Positions 16,047 through 25,572 of a stretch of 64,000 nucleotides of DNA are shown in pieces. The translations under genes and the position numbers were made by a program. How positions within the stretch are numbered: position 1 is the stretch's first letter; every line of letters begins with the position of its first letter. The DNA is taken from the NCBI GenBank assembly GCA_937988885.1, contig CALKHR010000110.1, positions 62,001-126,000 on the forward strand, read 5' to 3'. The stretch comes from an uncultured Roseiflexaceae bacterium (GTDB lineage: Bacteria > Chloroflexota > Chloroflexia > Chloroflexales > Roseiflexaceae). The notes beneath the pieces were generated by a model. The model was given only the letters and a program-made list of their open reading frames with translations, was not told the origin of the DNA and did no database searches.

Positions 16047-19000
16047 CTAGCGTCCCAACTGTGGATCAGCGACATTCGGCAGCTTAAACTTCATAACTCG
16101 CGCATTGCCGAAGTCCACCACATAGATCGCGCCCTCGTTATCGACAGCGACACCACTTGGTAACACCATCGAAGCGGTGTCGGTGCCATTACCACCCCAC
16201 CGCAGCAACACATCGCCCCGCAGATTCGCGTACAACACCGTGTCGCGGCTGGGCACCGATACGTAGAGCTGCCCGCTCTGGCTCGCCGCCAAGAACGGAT
16301 CGTAGTAGGTGTTGGCCTGCCAACCCGCCACATTCCAGGTGACGATCGGGATCGGGCTGATCCGGCCTTCCGCATCGGGGCCAAACACCTGAATACGGCC
16401 ATTCCACGTATCGCCAACGTACAGGTTGCCCTGACCATCGAGCGCTAGACCGATCGGCTCGTTGAACTGGCCCAGGCTCGCGCCAAACGAACCCCACTGG
16501 TACTTGAAGTTCCCTTCGGTATCGGTGACCACAATGCGCTTGTTGCCCGTATCGGCGATGTAGACATTGCCCTGCGCATCCACCACTACACCGCGCGGAC
16601 CGTAGAAGCCGAGCGGAGCCGCCGCATTGCCTGCCTCGGTGCCATCGGTCATCGTCAAGAGGCGACCGCTCTCATCGGGCTGACCCTCGCCCCAACTCGT
16701 CAGGAAGTTGCCCTCGGGATCGAACTTCGAGATGCGCGCATTCCAGGTGTCGGCCACGTACAGATTGCCCTGCGTATCCACCGCCAAGCCGTGCGGCTCG
16801 TTCAACTGGCCTGGCCCACTGCCCTGCGAACCGATCTCTTTTAGCAGCGTGCCGTCGGGGCCGAACTTCAACACGCGGTGCATCGCAGAGTCGGCCACGT
16901 ACACGTTCCCCTGCGAATCGACCGCCAAGCCGTGCGGCTGCACCAACTGGCCCGGTACGCCGAACACCTGCTCGGCCACCAAGCGCAACGGCGACGATGC
17001 GCCAGCGCTGGTGCTCCCGAGTGACGAGCCACCCACGAGGTCGCTGCGCACCCACACCTCCATCTCGCGGCCACTCAGTTGCAGCGGCGGAGGCAACTCG
17101 CGGTACAGCATAAAGCGCCACGTTTTCGGCAGGTTCGCAGGCTCGAACGGCCACGTGAACAGCCGCCAAGGAGCCATAAACTGCTTCTGCGCCTTGAACT
17201 CCTCCGGCGACATCGAGGTGGGTCCGCAGCCCTTCGGCGCATCCTGCGCGATCGTTGCGGCGGGTGTCCAGCTATTGTAGTAGAAGCGCGAATAGCCCGG
17301 CGCTTGCGGATCGCACTTGTTGCCGTAGGGGAACCACCAGTTCAACTTCGACTCGAAGCGCTTGACGTAGTTCGCCTCCAGCGCCGTGCGGGTCGCATTC
17401 GTGATATGCGGCACCGACACCAGCACCACCGGAGCCAACTCCTTCGGCCCGTCGGGTTGCTGTGGATCGATCGGCACCTCGAACGACTCCGGCGTTGCGT
17501 TCTGGAAGAAATCGGCCTTGCGCGCCTCGATCCGCTGCATATCGCGGAAGTACCAGTAGTACGGCCACGACAGACTGTACTCGCCCGTCTCATCGCCCGT
17601 GTCCATAATGATCGGCATTGAGTAGCCGCCGATCGGGTCCCGCTCCGTGCGATGATTGCGCGTCATGCTGATCGCCAGATCCTTCACATGCTGAACGATC
17701 AGCGGCACATCGGGCGAACTCTGCACAAACACCAGCGGCTCGATCGGCGTGTCGGGGTGATCGTACACCACCATCCACGTCGCCCGAATCTCGTAGGCCG
17801 TGACCAAGCCCGCCAACGCCAGCGTCATCAGCGCCAGCGTCAAGCGCCACGTGGCGATCTGCCCCAGCGTGAGGATAGTGTAGATCAGCGCGCCAGCCGC
17901 CAACAGCGGGATTAACCCCTGCAGCAGGTTGGATTGACCAGCTAGGCTATCGCCAGCGCTAAACAGCCGCCAGATCGCCACGCCCATGAAGACCAGCATC
18001 AGCACGGTGAGCAGCGGGATGAGCAACACCTTGGAGCGCGCCGCCGCAATCTCCGCTGGCGCCTGATCACCCAGCAACGCCCGCGCATAATCGATCAAGC
18101 GACCAAGCACCCAAGCGGCCAGCAGGTTGCCGGGCAGCGCGATGTGCACCAGCAGCCAAGGCATCTTCTCGCCAGCCCACGAGAAGGCCACAAACGAGCC
18201 GATAAACCAAAAGACCAGGAACAACGGCAACAGATGATTGGTGAACGCAAACGGCGTCAGTGCAGACGACGACTGTTCCTCAACCACTGCCTGAACCATC
18301 GATGCCTCGGCGGGGAGTTCGCCCGCAGCACTCTCCCCAACCGTCGCATCCGCCAACTTCGTGGTTTCCAGCGTAATCTCAGCATCAGCACCGTCAGCAG
18401 CCGCGATTGTTGGCGTCACCTCCGCCTCGGCTACGGGAGCCGCTGCCTGCGCCGCCACTGGCGTTGCAGCCGGAGCGACCTTCCCAACCAAGCGCGGAGC
18501 CACGAACGAGCGCCACACCAACAGGTAGGCCGTCGCCGCCAGCGAGAGGAACAGCGCCAACGGCTCGTAGATCGGCATCAGCAGAATGTAGTAGTACCAC
18601 GGCTGGTCGCCCCGAGCGTAATCGTGCTGAGAGCCGAGCCAATACGCAATGCCCTGGTACAGCCCATCGATGATGCCACGCGGATCGGCGAAGTAGGTGC
18701 TGTACAACACCACATAGATCGCGCCGAGCAGGGCCAGCGCCGTCCACAACTCGTTGCGGCGATGGCGCCACAGTTCGAGGCTGCGGGCCGTGAGCAGCGG
18801 CGTCTTATCCCAAGCCACCAACAACAACAGGCCCATACCCAGCACCGTAACCACCAAGAAGGAAAGACCACCGGCCCGCAGTTGCGGCGTGATCGACGGG
18901 TTCAAGACCACCAGCACTATCGCGATCGCCAATAACACCGCGATGCCGATCATCAGTTTGCGCTTCTCGAGCAACTCCGAGAGCACGCGGATAATCACGA

Positions 19001-19649
19001 AGGTGCCGAACAGGAAGAACAGGATGTAGTACAACTCGTGCGTGGCGATCGCCAGCGCCGTGCCGACCGAGAACAGATAGAGGTAGCGCGCCCGTCCGGT
19101 ATCCAACCAGCGGATCACGCCGAGCACCATCCAAAACTCCCACAGCAGCATCAGGCCATCGTGGCGGGCGAAGCGCGTGTAGTACAGCAGCGAAGGCGAG
19201 AACGCCAGCAGCGCCGCAGCGATCAGCGTGCCCCAACGGCCAAAATAGGGCCGCAGCATCCACGACGAAGCGACCATACCGATGCCTGCCAAGGCCATCG
19301 GCAGGCGGGCCTGCGCATCGCCCACGCCGAACAGCATGTACGAAAACATCGTCAGCGAGTAGAGCGACGGGCCGTGGAAGATCGGATCGTAACAGTATGT
19401 GGCAGCCGTGCGACCATTGGCACAGGTGAAACTACCAGCGCCAGTAAAAAAGCGCCAACTCGACCAAGCGTGGATCGATTCATCGTGATGGAGCGCCATA
19501 TTGCCCAGCGCCCAGAGATGCGCGATGACACTCAGCAGCACTAAGCCAATGAAGGCCACCATATCAAGGTTGACCCGCGTTAGATCAAAACGGCGATCAA
19601 GCACCGCCACAGTCGAAATATCGGAAGTTTCGCGCGGGATGGCAGACAT
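16047..19649 (-). CDS. Agl23/GT39-like membrane protein with C-terminal NHL propeller
   Basis: A 1200-residue protein. The N-terminal 630 residues hold about 13 hydrophobic helices of the GT39/GT-C fold, with the periplasmic-loop motif ALHHDESIH near residue 53. Members of this group (flippase-associated Agl23, TIGR03663-like) use lipid-linked sugars at the outer membrane face. A low-complexity Ala/Glu/Thr-rich insert of about 75 residues occurs near 390-465. A soluble outer domain follows, then five clear NHL repeats plus one degenerate one (about 880-1195), each with a GLAVDSQGNVYVADS-type core, giving a six-bladed propeller. GAGG-type ribosome binding site; ATG at 19649. It is the second gene of the operon. 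Confidence 0.87.
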   Translation of the reverse strand: MSAIPRETSDISTVAVLDRRFDLTRVNLDMVAFIGLVLLSVIAHLWALGNMALHHDESIHAWSSWRFFTGAGSFTCANGRTAATYCYDPIFHGPSLYSLTMFSYMLFGVGDAQARLPMALAGIGMVASSWMLRPYFGRWGTLIAAALLAFSPSLLYYTRFARHDGLMLLWEFWMVLGVIRWLDTGRARYLYLFSVGTALAIATHELYYILFFLFGTFVIIRVLSELLEKRKLMIGIAVLLAIAIVLVVLNPSITPQLRAGGLSFLVVTVLGMGLLLLVAWDKTPLLTARSLELWRHRRNELWTALALLGAIYVVLYSTYFADPRGIIDGLYQGIAYWLGSQHDYARGDQPWYYYILLMPIYEPLALFLSLAATAYLLVWRSFVAPRLVGKVAPAATPVAAQAAAPVAEAEVTPTIAAADGADAEITLETTKLADATVGESAAGELPAEASMVQAVVEEQSSSALTPFAFTNHLLPLFLVFWFIGSFVAFSWAGEKMPWLLVHIALPGNLLAAWVLGRLIDYARALLGDQAPAEIAAARSKVLLIPLLTVLMLVFMGVAIWRLFSAGDSLAGQSNLLQGLIPLLAAGALIYTILTLGQIATWRLTLALMTLALAGLVTAYEIRATWMVVYDHPDTPIEPLVFVQSSPDVPLIVQHVKDLAISMTRNHRTERDPIGGYSMPIIMDTGDETGEYSLSWPYYWYFRDMQRIEARKADFFQNATPESFEVPIDPQQPDGPKELAPVVLVSVPHITNATRTALEANYVKRFESKLNWWFPYGNKCDPQAPGYSRFYYNSWTPAATIAQDAPKGCGPTSMSPEEFKAQKQFMAPWRLFTWPFEPANLPKTWRFMLYRELPPPLQLSGREMEVWVRSDLVGGSSLGSTSAGASSPLRLVAEQVFGVPGQLVQPHGLAVDSQGNVYVADSAMHRVLKFGPDGTLLKEIGSQGSGPGQLNEPHGLAVDTQGNLYVADTWNARISKFDPEGNFLTSWGEGQPDESGRLLTMTDGTEAGNAAAPLGFYGPRGVVVDAQGNVYIADTGNKRIVVTDTEGNFKYQWGSFGASLGQFNEPIGLALDGQGNLYVGDTWNGRIQVFGPDAEGRISPIPIVTWNVAGWQANTYYDPFLAASQSGQLYVSVPSRDTVLYANLRGDVLLRWGGNGTDTASMVLPSGVAVDNEGAIYVVDFGNARVMKFKLPNVADPQLGR

Positions 19650-19724
19650 TCTGGTTCCTCAAGTGTTGCATGGGAGCTGTTGGTGCGATGCGAATGGAGC
19701 AGCCCACACGCACCCGCAACAGCC

Positions 19725-22232
19725 TCATTGATCATCGCCACCGAAGCCCCAGCCCATCTCATCGGCTAGCTCGGGGCGCACAGCAATCACAAAATCAACC
19801 GAAGCGAGTGGCTCGGGTGGAATACGGTACAACAAATAACGCCACAACTCGGCCTGCGATTTTCCGTCGAGCGGCGCGCGCAGCAAGCGCATCAGCAGCG
19901 GCCAATTATCCGGCGGCCCATCCTCAGGCATCGGGCGCGTCAGCCAATCGTCGGGCAGGCGCGTGCCCTCGCCAGGAAACCACCAACGCAGTGGGAAGCG
20001 CTGAATACGGAAACCACTGAGATTCGTCGCTGCGTTGACGGAGAGGTTCTCCTGCAACATCAGCACCGCCTGAATCTCCGGGCCAGGAGGCGTCGTCATA
20101 TTTTGCGCTGCCTGCTGCTTATTGGTGAAGCGCCGCAGATACCACGCCCAGATCGTCTCGTTATCGTACCAGATCGGCAGGTCCATATCGCCGCCCCGCC
20201 GGATCGAGGCCTGCTCCAGCCGCTCCATCACCCGCGCCACGTCGGTCGAGGTCTGAACAAAGATCATTCGCTCGCGGGCATCGTCGGGCCACAGATAACT
20301 CAATCGGTATGAGCTTTGCAGGGTGTAGAAGCCGATCAGCAGCGTCATCGCTATGACCAACGCGCCCGCGCCCCAGCGCAAGCCCCGGATCGCCACAGCA
20401 CCCGCCGTGATCAGCAGCACAAACACGCAGGCCACCAGCAGCACCAACGGCAACTGCCAAAACTCGGTATTCGTGGGCTTCGTCAACAGCGCCAGCGATT
20501 GGTAGCAGGAGAGCATCACCGTGAAGAAGAACGCCAGGTAGACGCCGAGCGCCGAAGCTTGGCCCCGCCAGGAGCGCGCCTGTTCGGCCTCCTCCTCGGT
20601 GTACTGAGTGCTCAGGCCACCGAGCGCCACCGAGCGCCACCAGTTCAGCACGCGGGCCAAAGCCCACGAGCCCAACAGCACCATCGGCAGCGCCACGTGC
20701 GTAATCAGCCACGGCATCTTCTCGCCGGCCCACGAGTACAGGCCGAACGTTCCGACGCTCCACCACACCAGCAGCAGCGGCAACACAAACTCCCAACGCA
20801 GCGGGATCGGCTCCGCGTCGCCATCGCCCTGTTTACGGCGCGCCCACCAATCCAGCGCATGCCGCCCCAGCATCCAACCGACCATCACCAAGCCGACCGC
20901 GCCCCAGATCAACACCAGCGGCTCGTACAAGCCAGCAATGATGAAGTAGTAGTAGCCCGGCTGGCCGCCACGCGCCACGCCGTGCTGCGCCAGCCAATAC
21001 AGCAGCGAGCCGGTCGTACCGCTGATTAAGCCTGTCGGATGCACCAGGAACGAGCTAAACAGCATGCCGTAGATCGAGAAGAAGATCGCCAACGCGATCC
21101 ACGTGCGCGACCCCCACGACAAGCTGGCGAACACCTCAAGCGCCTGATCGGGCTTCGTACGTGCCCGTTGCCACACCGTCATACCGTTGGCATCGCGCCG
21201 CACCCAGATCGCCACGTACAGCGCCACCAAGCCGATAATCGTGATCGCCGCGCCCAGCAAGATCGAAGGATGGCCGAAGAACTGCCACAACTTCGCGAGA
21301 TATACCAAAAACTGATCGTCGGGCTGAACACGCACGCACAACGCATAGTTGTTATCGGCGGTGGGCAGCGGCTCGAAGCCGAAGATCGGGCCTGGCTCGC
21401 CGATGATCGGGTTCGGAGGGGGGAACATATTGCCGACGGTTGGGCACACATAGCTGCCGTTCACACGCTGAACCGTGCCGCCCTCGCCTTCGGCTTTACC
21501 GGGCAGCTTAAACACCGCCGCCACGATCACCAACGCCAGCAGCGCCGTCACCAAAATGCCGGGACGCCACACCCGCCACATAAAGATGATCAGCACCAGC
21601 GGCACGAACATCGCAATATAGAGGAAGAACGTCTCCATATTGCTGAACATGCAGCCGAGCGCCGCCGCGCCCACATACAGCCACAACGGCCTGCGCGTGC
21701 TGGCATAGCGCACCAGCGCCACAAACGCCAGCAACTCAAACGTCACCTGATACATATCGTGACGAATGTGGCGGCTCCAATAGAGATAGGTGGGCGAAAA
21801 CAGCAGATACACGCTCGCCAACAGCGCCGGGCCGCGCCCAAGCTCTCGCCGAATGAAAAACGGCAAGATCACCAGCACGCTACCGAACAGCGCCGGACCA
21901 AGCCGAGCCGTCGCGTTATTGTCGCCAAAAAGAAAAAAGAACAACGCACCGATATGGTAGAGGAACGGCCCGTGCAACAGAGGATCGTGCACAAAGCCTA
22001 AGCCAGAAAACAGCCGCCACGAATAATTTGCATGGTGCGTTTCGTCGTGATGCAGCGCGCCTTCGCCTAACCACACCAGTCGAATCAGCAACGCAATCGC
22101 GAACAACCCTATGTACACCAGTTGTTCGAGCGTTGGACCACGGCGAATCACGCGCTTGCTCTCAGTCTCCGCATCAAGCACGGAGCGGGACGGCGGCACG
22201 GCTTGGCGCGGAGGGAGTTCAGCAATAGCCAT
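19725..22232 (-). CDS. Agl23/GT39-like membrane glycosyltransferase family protein
   Basis: An 835-residue polytopic membrane protein and paralogue of the next gene, sharing the loop motif ALHHDETHHANYSW (about residues 58-71) and the overall arrangement of helices followed by a soluble domain. The N-terminal 640 residues contain roughly 13 helices; the last 170 are hydrophilic and probably extracytoplasmic. It lacks the NHL repeats. The probable role is transfer or flipping of lipid-linked sugars in cell-envelope glycosylation, inferred from the family. The start ATG has a weak AAGAACGA site. It is the first gene of a minus-strand operon, with a promoter at 22381-22410. Confidence 0.85.
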   Translation of the reverse strand: MAIAELPPRQAVPPSRSVLDAETESKRVIRRGPTLEQLVYIGLFAIALLIRLVWLGEGALHHDETHHANYSWRLFSGLGFVHDPLLHGPFLYHIGALFFFLFGDNNATARLGPALFGSVLVILPFFIRRELGRGPALLASVYLLFSPTYLYWSRHIRHDMYQVTFELLAFVALVRYASTRRPLWLYVGAAALGCMFSNMETFFLYIAMFVPLVLIIFMWRVWRPGILVTALLALVIVAAVFKLPGKAEGEGGTVQRVNGSYVCPTVGNMFPPPNPIIGEPGPIFGFEPLPTADNNYALCVRVQPDDQFLVYLAKLWQFFGHPSILLGAAITIIGLVALYVAIWVRRDANGMTVWQRARTKPDQALEVFASLSWGSRTWIALAIFFSIYGMLFSSFLVHPTGLISGTTGSLLYWLAQHGVARGGQPGYYYFIIAGLYEPLVLIWGAVGLVMVGWMLGRHALDWWARRKQGDGDAEPIPLRWEFVLPLLLVWWSVGTFGLYSWAGEKMPWLITHVALPMVLLGSWALARVLNWWRSVALGGLSTQYTEEEAEQARSWRGQASALGVYLAFFFTVMLSCYQSLALLTKPTNTEFWQLPLVLLVACVFVLLITAGAVAIRGLRWGAGALVIAMTLLIGFYTLQSSYRLSYLWPDDARERMIFVQTSTDVARVMERLEQASIRRGGDMDLPIWYDNETIWAWYLRRFTNKQQAAQNMTTPPGPEIQAVLMLQENLSVNAATNLSGFRIQRFPLRWWFPGEGTRLPDDWLTRPMPEDGPPDNWPLLMRLLRAPLDGKSQAELWRYLLYRIPPEPLASVDFVIAVRPELADEMGWGFGGDDQ

Positions 22233-22282
22233 TCGTTCTTGATTGGCGGCCAGGTGCTGCGGTTCCCAGCCTGCATCTATCG

Positions 22283-22316
22283 GACTCTCAATGCCAAAAA
22301 TCTTCGATTGAGAGTC
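22283..22316 (-). promoter_or_regulatory. leader hairpin of the Agl23 operon
   Basis: GACTCTCAAT (22283-22292) and ATTGAGAGTC (22307-22316) form a perfect 10-bp inverted repeat with a 14-nt loop. It lies between the operon promoter and the first start codon, so it would be in the 5' leader of the mRNA. It has no T run and could be an mRNA stabiliser or an operator. Confidence 0.45.
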
Positions 22317-22380
22317 TAGCGGTTCTCACATTTAGGTGATAGGTACGCAGAACAACTCGCTTGTGGGCTTGCTGTGAGGC

Positions 22381-22410
22381 ATTGTACACTACTTCGCATA
22401 CGTCGTGCAA
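22381..22410 (-). promoter_or_regulatory. promoter of the Agl23 operon
   Basis: Minus-strand TTGCAC (22405-22410), an 18-bp spacer and TACAAT (22381-22386) form a good sigma-70-type promoter, giving a leader of about 140 nt. Confidence 0.55.
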
Positions 22411-22513
22411 GTAGCAGGGCATTCAAGCGCTCCATACCACTCACTCTATCCGAGAAATGATCGGAACACAAGATCAGTCCAACTTCCCAACACCAAATCA
22501 ACCTACTAGCGGC

Positions 22514-22561
22514 TATAATAATGTTGTGCGCATAACGTTTTTGAGCCTGAGGACGTTATGC
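22514..22561 (+). promoter_or_regulatory. -10 box and inverted repeat before the coiled-coil gene
   Basis: TATAAT is at 22514-22519, without a clear -35 partner. Immediately downstream, GCATAACGT (22530-22538) and ACGTTATGC (22553-22561) form a perfect 9-bp inverted repeat with a 14-nt loop. It could be an operator or a leader hairpin. Confidence 0.45.
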
Positions 22562-22583
22562 ATGATAAGATTGGCTGCCCGGT

Positions 22584-25058
22584 GTGCGAAAGGCAAGTAT
22601 CTTGAACGGCTATCGACCTCGAGAAGTCGCAGAGAAACTTCGGATCTCGACAGCGGCGCTTCGCCACTGCTCGCTTGAGTTTGCCGATCTGCTCAGTCCT
22701 GGTGCTAGCGCGAACGGGACTCGCTTGGGTGATAAGCTCGAATGGCAATACACCTCCGAAGATATCGCTCTGCTCACCACCATCCGCGATCTCATCAACC
22801 AGGGCCTCGACGTCGGACAAGTGCGCACGCGGCTCCTGAGCGCGTCTCATACAGCACCATTGCCAGAGGCCGAAGCGCCTCACGCCGAGACCATCAACGC
22901 CCAACGCGCAACGATTGTCGCGTTAGAGGGCCAAATCGCGCTCCTGCGCGCCGAAATAGAACGCCTCCAAGCGCTCAACGCGAACCAACAACACCTCATC
23001 TCAAGTCAATCCACCAGCGAACTCGAACAACTGCGGCACGAGCTCACCATACAGCGCGCCGAGCTAGAACAGCGCCAATCGGACCTTGAGCGCCAACGGC
23101 TCGATATGCTGCGTCACGCTGCCGAGCTTGAACAGCGCCGCATCCTTGTAGAGCATCAACAGGGCGAAATCGAGCGCCAGCGCGACGAACTCGAACGCCA
23201 GCGCAACGAGCTTGCGCTCCAGCTTGAGGATGTGATTCAGCGGCGCAACGAGATCGAACGGCTCGGCACAAGCGCGACCCAACAGCTTGAGATGATCGCA
23301 CGGCGCAAGATCGAGATCGAGCAGTGGAAAGCCGCAGCGAGCCGCCAAGCCCACGAGATCGAGCAGCAACGCCACGAGATCGCGCAGCAGACCAACGAGC
23401 TTGCGCAGGCCCAAGCGCTCAACGCCCAACGCCAGCGCGAGCTAGAACAGTTGCAGGCCCAAACGAACCATCGGCTTGCTGAAGTTGAAGAACTGCACCT
23501 TCACGCCAATCAACGCCTCGCCGAGATCGAGCAGCGGAACCAACAGCTCGATCAGCAACGGCACGAGCTCGAACAACTGCGTGCCGAACTCGCGGCGCAA
23601 CAGGCCGAGATGCAGCAACAGCAGCAGTCGATGAGCGCGCAACAACTCGCGATCAAGGAGCAGGCCGCCGAGCTTGAACAGCGCCAAGCCGAGCTTGAGC
23701 AGCAGACCAGCCTCTTCCAGCAGCAACAGCAGGAGCTCGAACAGCAGCGCGACCAACTCGAACAGCGCCAGCAGATGCTCACGCGGCTGCGCGACGAGAT
23801 CGGCAGCCAGCGCACCGAACTTGAGCGCCGCGCCATCTCCATCACTCGGCAACGCGACGAACTGGAGCAACTACGCGCCAAAGTCTCCGCGCAACACGAA
23901 GAACTCGACCGTCGCAACGCCGAGCTGCAACAGCACGCCGCCGTCCTCGAACGGTTGCGCGACAACCTAGAGCAGCGCCAAACAGAGCTGAACCAGCAGG
24001 CCGAGAAGCTCCAGCAACATCAGCAACAGCTCGAATTGGGCCAGAAACAGCTTGAGCAGGAGCGCGAACAGTTGGCGCAACAGCAGGCACAACTAGCGCT
24101 GGAGCGCGAACAACTCGCCCAAGCCCGTGCCACGCTGGATCTCCTGACGCAGACCGAGCAATCGTTCCTCACGAAGTTCGCGCAGCAGTCCGAGCAGAAT
24201 CACGAGCGGGCGGTCGGCCAGCCCCAGTCGAGCCTGCCAGCCGCCAGCAACAACATCGAGCAGCAAAGGGAGCTGTTGGCACAGGAGCAGGCCGCCCTTG
24301 CGCAACAGCAGCAGGAACTCCAACAGCAAGCCGAAGCGCTCGCCAAACAACAGGCGCAGATCGAGCAGGAACGGGCGACACTGGCCAGTGGCTACGAGGA
24401 GCTTGAGCAGCAGCGCACGGCATTGGCGGCCCTGCACGATGCGCTGCACGAGCAACGCGCCCTGCTCAGCCAGCAGCAGAGCGCCAACGAGCTACAGCAC
24501 CTCGAGTTGCAGCGCCAGATCGGCGAGCTTGAGCAGCGCCAAGCCCACGTGGAACAACGCCACGCCGAGGCAGCGCAGCGTCTCGAAGCCGCCGAACAGC
24601 AGCGCGTCGAGCTTCAGCAGTTGCACGAGCGGCTCGCGCAGGAACGCGCTGAAATCGAGCGCCAGCGCGCCGAGTTGGCCGATCTGGCCGATACGCTCGC
24701 CAAGGAGCGCAGCCAGATCGAGCGCCAGCGCAGCGAGGGCCAACGCCAACGCAACGAGTTGACCCGCCGTACCATCGAGTTCGCCGTGCAGCGCGATGCG
24801 ATCGCGCGCCAGACCGCCAAACTCGAACAGGAACGGGCCGCCTTCGAGCAGGAGCGCACAGTGCTGCGACACGAGCAGGCCGCCATCAAGCAAGAACGCG
24901 CTGCGCTCGAACAGCAGCAGGCCGAGTTACGGCAGCAGCAGCTCGCGCTCGAAAAGAACCAGGCCGAGATCGAGCGCGAACGAGCGACCTTCGCGCGGCA
25001 ACGCACCCGTTACCAGGAGATTATTCACGAGTTGATCAAACAGCGTAGTGGGCGGTGA
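22584..25058 (+). CDS. MerR-type HTH protein with very long heptad coiled coil
   Basis: An 824-residue protein starting at a GTG. Residues 8-85 resemble a MerR-type winged helix (YRPREVAEKLRISTAALRH, then a LGDKLEWQYTSEDIALLTTI segment). From about residue 105 onward nearly the whole protein is in strict seven-residue register, with units such as ELEQQRD, QLEQRQQ and LEQERAA. The composition is dominated by Gln, Glu, Arg, Leu and Ala. A non-heptad hinge at about 520-557 (LTQTEQSF to LPAASNN) separates two coiled-coil rods, after which the register resumes to near the C-terminus. There is no membrane segment. A DNA-binding, filament-forming or chromosome-organising role is possible but not shown. 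Confidence 0.8.
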   Translation: MRKASILNGYRPREVAEKLRISTAALRHCSLEFADLLSPGASANGTRLGDKLEWQYTSEDIALLTTIRDLINQGLDVGQVRTRLLSASHTAPLPEAEAPHAETINAQRATIVALEGQIALLRAEIERLQALNANQQHLISSQSTSELEQLRHELTIQRAELEQRQSDLERQRLDMLRHAAELEQRRILVEHQQGEIERQRDELERQRNELALQLEDVIQRRNEIERLGTSATQQLEMIARRKIEIEQWKAAASRQAHEIEQQRHEIAQQTNELAQAQALNAQRQRELEQLQAQTNHRLAEVEELHLHANQRLAEIEQRNQQLDQQRHELEQLRAELAAQQAEMQQQQQSMSAQQLAIKEQAAELEQRQAELEQQTSLFQQQQQELEQQRDQLEQRQQMLTRLRDEIGSQRTELERRAISITRQRDELEQLRAKVSAQHEELDRRNAELQQHAAVLERLRDNLEQRQTELNQQAEKLQQHQQQLELGQKQLEQEREQLAQQQAQLALEREQLAQARATLDLLTQTEQSFLTKFAQQSEQNHERAVGQPQSSLPAASNNIEQQRELLAQEQAALAQQQQELQQQAEALAKQQAQIEQERATLASGYEELEQQRTALAALHDALHEQRALLSQQQSANELQHLELQRQIGELEQRQAHVEQRHAEAAQRLEAAEQQRVELQQLHERLAQERAEIERQRAELADLADTLAKERSQIERQRSEGQRQRNELTRRTIEFAVQRDAIARQTAKLEQERAAFEQERTVLRHEQAAIKQERAALEQQQAELRQQQLALEKNQAEIERERATFARQRTRYQEIIHELIKQRSGR

Positions 25059-25127
25059 CGGCTCCCAAGCCCGAATCGTTCGGGATGCCGAACATACCGC
25101 CCCACGCGGGTCGCTCACGCCAACAAA

Positions 25128-25226
25128 CCACACTGCCGTAGTAAGCCGTAGCCCACGCATCGCCGCCTTGGCTGGCACTCCAAAGCGCGGAACCTGACCA
25201 CCGGCGGTTCCCTCTTGTGGCAGCAG
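25128..25226 (-). repeat. dispersed intergenic repeat, copy A
   Basis: Read on the minus strand, this segment matches 57970-58082 on the plus strand, with identical cores of 18 bp (25169-25186) and 15 bp (25128-25142) and similar sequence between. It lies in the non-coding gap 25059-25605, just after the coiled-coil gene. Confidence 0.65.
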
Positions 25227-25281
25227 AATCAACCCACGTTGCGCATGTCACAACCCTCTGTAACTTATACCATTCTTTATC

Positions 25282-25314
25282 TTGACAAAGTTGATCTTGT
25301 ATATTAAGATACAA
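25282..25314 (+). promoter_or_regulatory. consensus promoter overlapped by a palindrome
   Basis: TTGACA (25282-25287), a 17-bp spacer and TAAGAT (25305-25310) form a near-consensus promoter. TTGTAT-N6-ATACAA (25297-25314) is an imperfect 18-bp palindrome lying across the -10 box and is a likely repressor site. No convincing gene starts within the next 300 nt. Confidence 0.55.
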
Positions 25315-25543
25315 CCGTTCCAAGCGAACGTTTTCCGTTATCGATGAGTTGCGTTATGGGCTCTGTTGCGCACCCACAATCTCATCATCACCGTCGATTT
25401 CGACTCCCTCTACGCCATCAGTGCGGCTGGCGAGCGGCGCATCTTCACCACGCGCTGAGCCAGTGTCATTGTTGTCCCCGCATCTAACGCTTTCTGCTGC
25501 TCATTTTCTTTCCATCGCGTAGGTTTTTTGTCAGTTTTTATTC

Positions 25544-25572
25544 TTGACTTTATAGATCAATAAAGTTATAAA
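25544..25572 (+). promoter_or_regulatory. promoter of the branched-chain amino acid-type importer
   Basis: TTGACT (25544-25549), a 17-bp spacer and TATAAA (25567-25572) form a strong promoter directly upstream of the binding-protein gene, with a leader of about 25-30 nt. Confidence 0.7.

Noticed and set aside
25036..25323. 95-residue minus-strand frame rich in Trp and Tyr (SALWSAS, YYGSVVCW)
   Set aside because: It briefly resembled an FISUMP/DUF1566-type end, but the pattern arises from the dispersed repeat, which is also found at 57970-58082 in another context. The frame crosses the coiled-coil gene end and lacks a ribosome binding site.
25364..25460. Short frame with RTHNLIITVDFDSLYAIS-like peptide after the 25282 promoter
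   Set aside because: Only about 30 residues, no proper start codon with a ribosome binding site, and no identifiable family. It could be a decayed gene fragment but cannot be supported.
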